NCBI GenBank assembly: GCA_000720535.1
Contig: JOAZ01000008.1
Span: 326,386 to 390,385 of the forward strand
Source: Streptomyces halstedii
Lineage (GTDB): Bacteria; Actinomycetota; Actinomycetes; Streptomycetales; Streptomycetaceae
Length of the DNA stretch: 64,000 nt
Reading direction: 5' to 3'
Of the stretch, positions 63,008 to 64,000 are shown in pieces. The notes below the pieces were generated by a model that worked only from the letters and a program-made list of their open reading frames with translations, did not search any database and was not told the DNA's origin. Numbering within the stretch: position 1 is the first letter of the stretch; the number at the start of each line of letters is the position of its first letter. A program made the translations under genes and the position numbers.

Positions 63008-64000
63008 ATGGACTCCCCACGCCTGTCCAGACGTCTGCTTCTCTCGCTCGTCTCGGCGCTGACCCTCACGGCCCTTTCCGCCGGGCTCGCGCCGGGCGCG
63101 CCGGCGGCCGAGGCCCCCGCGCCCGCCGCCGCCGCGGCCGTCACCTTCTCCGACGAGTTCGACGGGCCCGCCGGCTCCGCCGTGGACGGCGGGAAGTGGC
63201 AGATCGAGACCGGCGACAACGTCAACAACCACGAGCGGCAGTACTACACGGCCGGCAACCGCAACGCCGTCCTCGACGGACAGGGCCACCTGGTCATCAC
63301 CGCCCGCAAGGAGAACCCGGACAACTACCAGTGCTGGTACGGCCGATGTGAGTACACCTCCGCACGGCTGAACACGGCCGGCAAGTTCACCACCACCTAC
63401 GGCCGCGTCGAGGCCCGGATGCAGATCCCGCGCGGCCAGGGCATCTGGCCCGCCTTCTGGATGCTGGGCAACGACATCGGCCAGGTCGGCTGGCCCTCTT
63501 CGGGCGAGATCGACATCATGGAGAACGTGGGCTTCGAACCCTCCACGGTCCACGGCACCCTGCACGGCCCCGGCTACTCCGGCTCCGACGGCATCGGAGC
63601 GGGCTACACCCTGCCCGGCGGGCAGGCGTTCGCGGACGCGTTCCACTCCTTCGCGGTCGACTGGAGCCCGAACGCGATCACCTGGTCCGTCGACGGCACC
63701 GTCTACCAGCGGCGCACCCCGGCCGACCTCGGCGGACGGCAGTGGGTCTTCGACAAGCCCTTCTTCGTCATCCTCAACCTCGCGGTCGGCGGCTACTGGC
63801 CCGGCGACCCCGACGGCAGCACCCCCCTGCCCCAGAAGCTCGTCGTCGACTACGTCCGCGTCAGCACCGACGGGGGCGGCCAGCCGGGTGGCGGCGGACC
63901 CATCACCGGTCTGGGCGGTAAGTGTGTGGACGTGGAGGGTGGTGCGTCGGCGAACGGGACGGCGGTGCAGTTGTACGACTGCAACGGTACGGCGGCGCAG
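63008..64000 (+). CDS. Secreted GH16 endo-beta-glucanase with C-terminal ricin-type lectin domain (partial)
   Basis: 331 codons up to the window edge, no stop seen. N-terminal signal peptide (RRLLLSLVSALTLTALSAG, then APAAEAPA). Catalytic GH16 domain: SGEIDIMENVG with E167, D169 and E172 (ExDxxE). Near residue 298 the linker GGGQPGGGGPIT leads into a ricin B-type trefoil repeat (GGKCVDVEGGASANGTAVQL). Known members cleave beta-1,3-glucans such as laminarin. A DasR-like element sits in its promoter. Codon use changes at the lectin boundary. Confidence 0.93.
   Translation, partial: MDSPRLSRRLLLSLVSALTLTALSAGLAPGAPAAEAPAPAAAAAVTFSDEFDGPAGSAVDGGKWQIETGDNVNNHERQYYTAGNRNAVLDGQGHLVITARKENPDNYQCWYGRCEYTSARLNTAGKFTTTYGRVEARMQIPRGQGIWPAFWMLGNDIGQVGWPSSGEIDIMENVGFEPSTVHGTLHGPGYSGSDGIGAGYTLPGGQAFADAFHSFAVDWSPNAITWSVDGTVYQRRTPADLGGRQWVFDKPFFVILNLAVGGYWPGDPDGSTPLPQKLVVDYVRVSTDGGGQPGGGGPITGLGGKCVDVEGGASANGTAVQLYDCNGTAAQ

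Overview
The window looks like a chromosomal segment of a Streptomyces or a very close relative. GC content is very high throughout, codons end overwhelmingly in G or C, GTG starts are common (TTG is likely in two genes), GTGA/ATGA stop-start overlaps are frequent, and many products belong to families that are almost confined to Streptomyces (DUF6421, DUF6986, DUF5134, DUF6332, DUF6643, SCO4225-like, Rv1733c-like). I see no rRNA, tRNA, insertion sequence, prophage or CRISPR array. The content is mostly housekeeping and regulatory, with a few accessory-looking islands. Both edges cut genes: a GH115 glycoside hydrolase on the left and a secreted GH16 glucanase with a C-terminal ricin-type lectin domain on the right.

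Layout. 1-4.3 kb: end of the GH115 gene, a small unknown gene, an Old Yellow Enzyme behind three 17-bp direct repeats, and a translationally coupled methyltransferase/ArsR pair. 4.3-9.6 kb: a divergent pair of exported proteins (DUF305 lipoprotein and LVIVD-repeat protein), an M56 membrane metalloprotease with DUF5134, and a GNAT acetyltransferase. 9.7-14.6 kb: glycerophosphodiesterase, then the tightly packed DUF6421-SDR-threonine aldolase operon and a transglutaminase-like gene. 14.7-20.2 kb: acyltransferase, thioredoxin, flavin reductase, etfB-etfA and a DUF6986 aldolase. 20.2-28.3 kb: divergent LacI regulator/ROK kinase, orphan membrane-anchored FMN glutamate-synthase-like protein, methyltransferase, divergent dienelactone hydrolase/GlxA-type regulator, and a cupin-aldo/keto reductase pair preceded by what looks like the C-terminal relic of a carboxymuconolactone decarboxylase gene.

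28.4-46.7 kb: glpF-glpK, a P-loop (TmrB-like)-Nudix fusion, M20 dipeptidase, geranylgeranyl-reductase-family flavoprotein, a deazaflavin-dependent oxidoreductase divergent from a TetR regulator with two matching palindromes between them, a NarL-type two-component system, small membrane proteins, MFS transporter divergent from a ROK regulator, an anti-sigma-factor-like ATPase, a Cds1-like PLP enzyme, an SRPBCC protein and a DeoR regulator. 46.9-57.8 kb is the least conventional part: a polytopic membrane protein with a split serine-hydrolase signature, convergent with a right-handed beta-helix/CbxX-type AAA+ fusion; an Rv1733c-like membrane protein; a Gln/Pro-rich DUF6643 protein that appears leaderless; 1.5 kb without a supported gene; a free-standing HMG-CoA reductase with its catalytic residues intact; and a double-TerD protein. 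57.8-64 kb: HpnB-like glycosyltransferase, Asp/Glu racemase, a small membrane protein, apolipoprotein N-acyltransferase, Nudix hydrolase and GH16.

How the parts may fit. Several neighbours clearly belong together: methyltransferase with ArsR, etfB with etfA, glpF with glpK, cupin with aldo/keto reductase, sensor with regulator, LacI with ROK kinase. The best candidates for undescribed biology are the DUF6421-SDR-aldolase operon (three coupled genes, unknown substrate) and the 46.9-57.8 kb group. All functions are inferred from the sequence alone; no database search was run.
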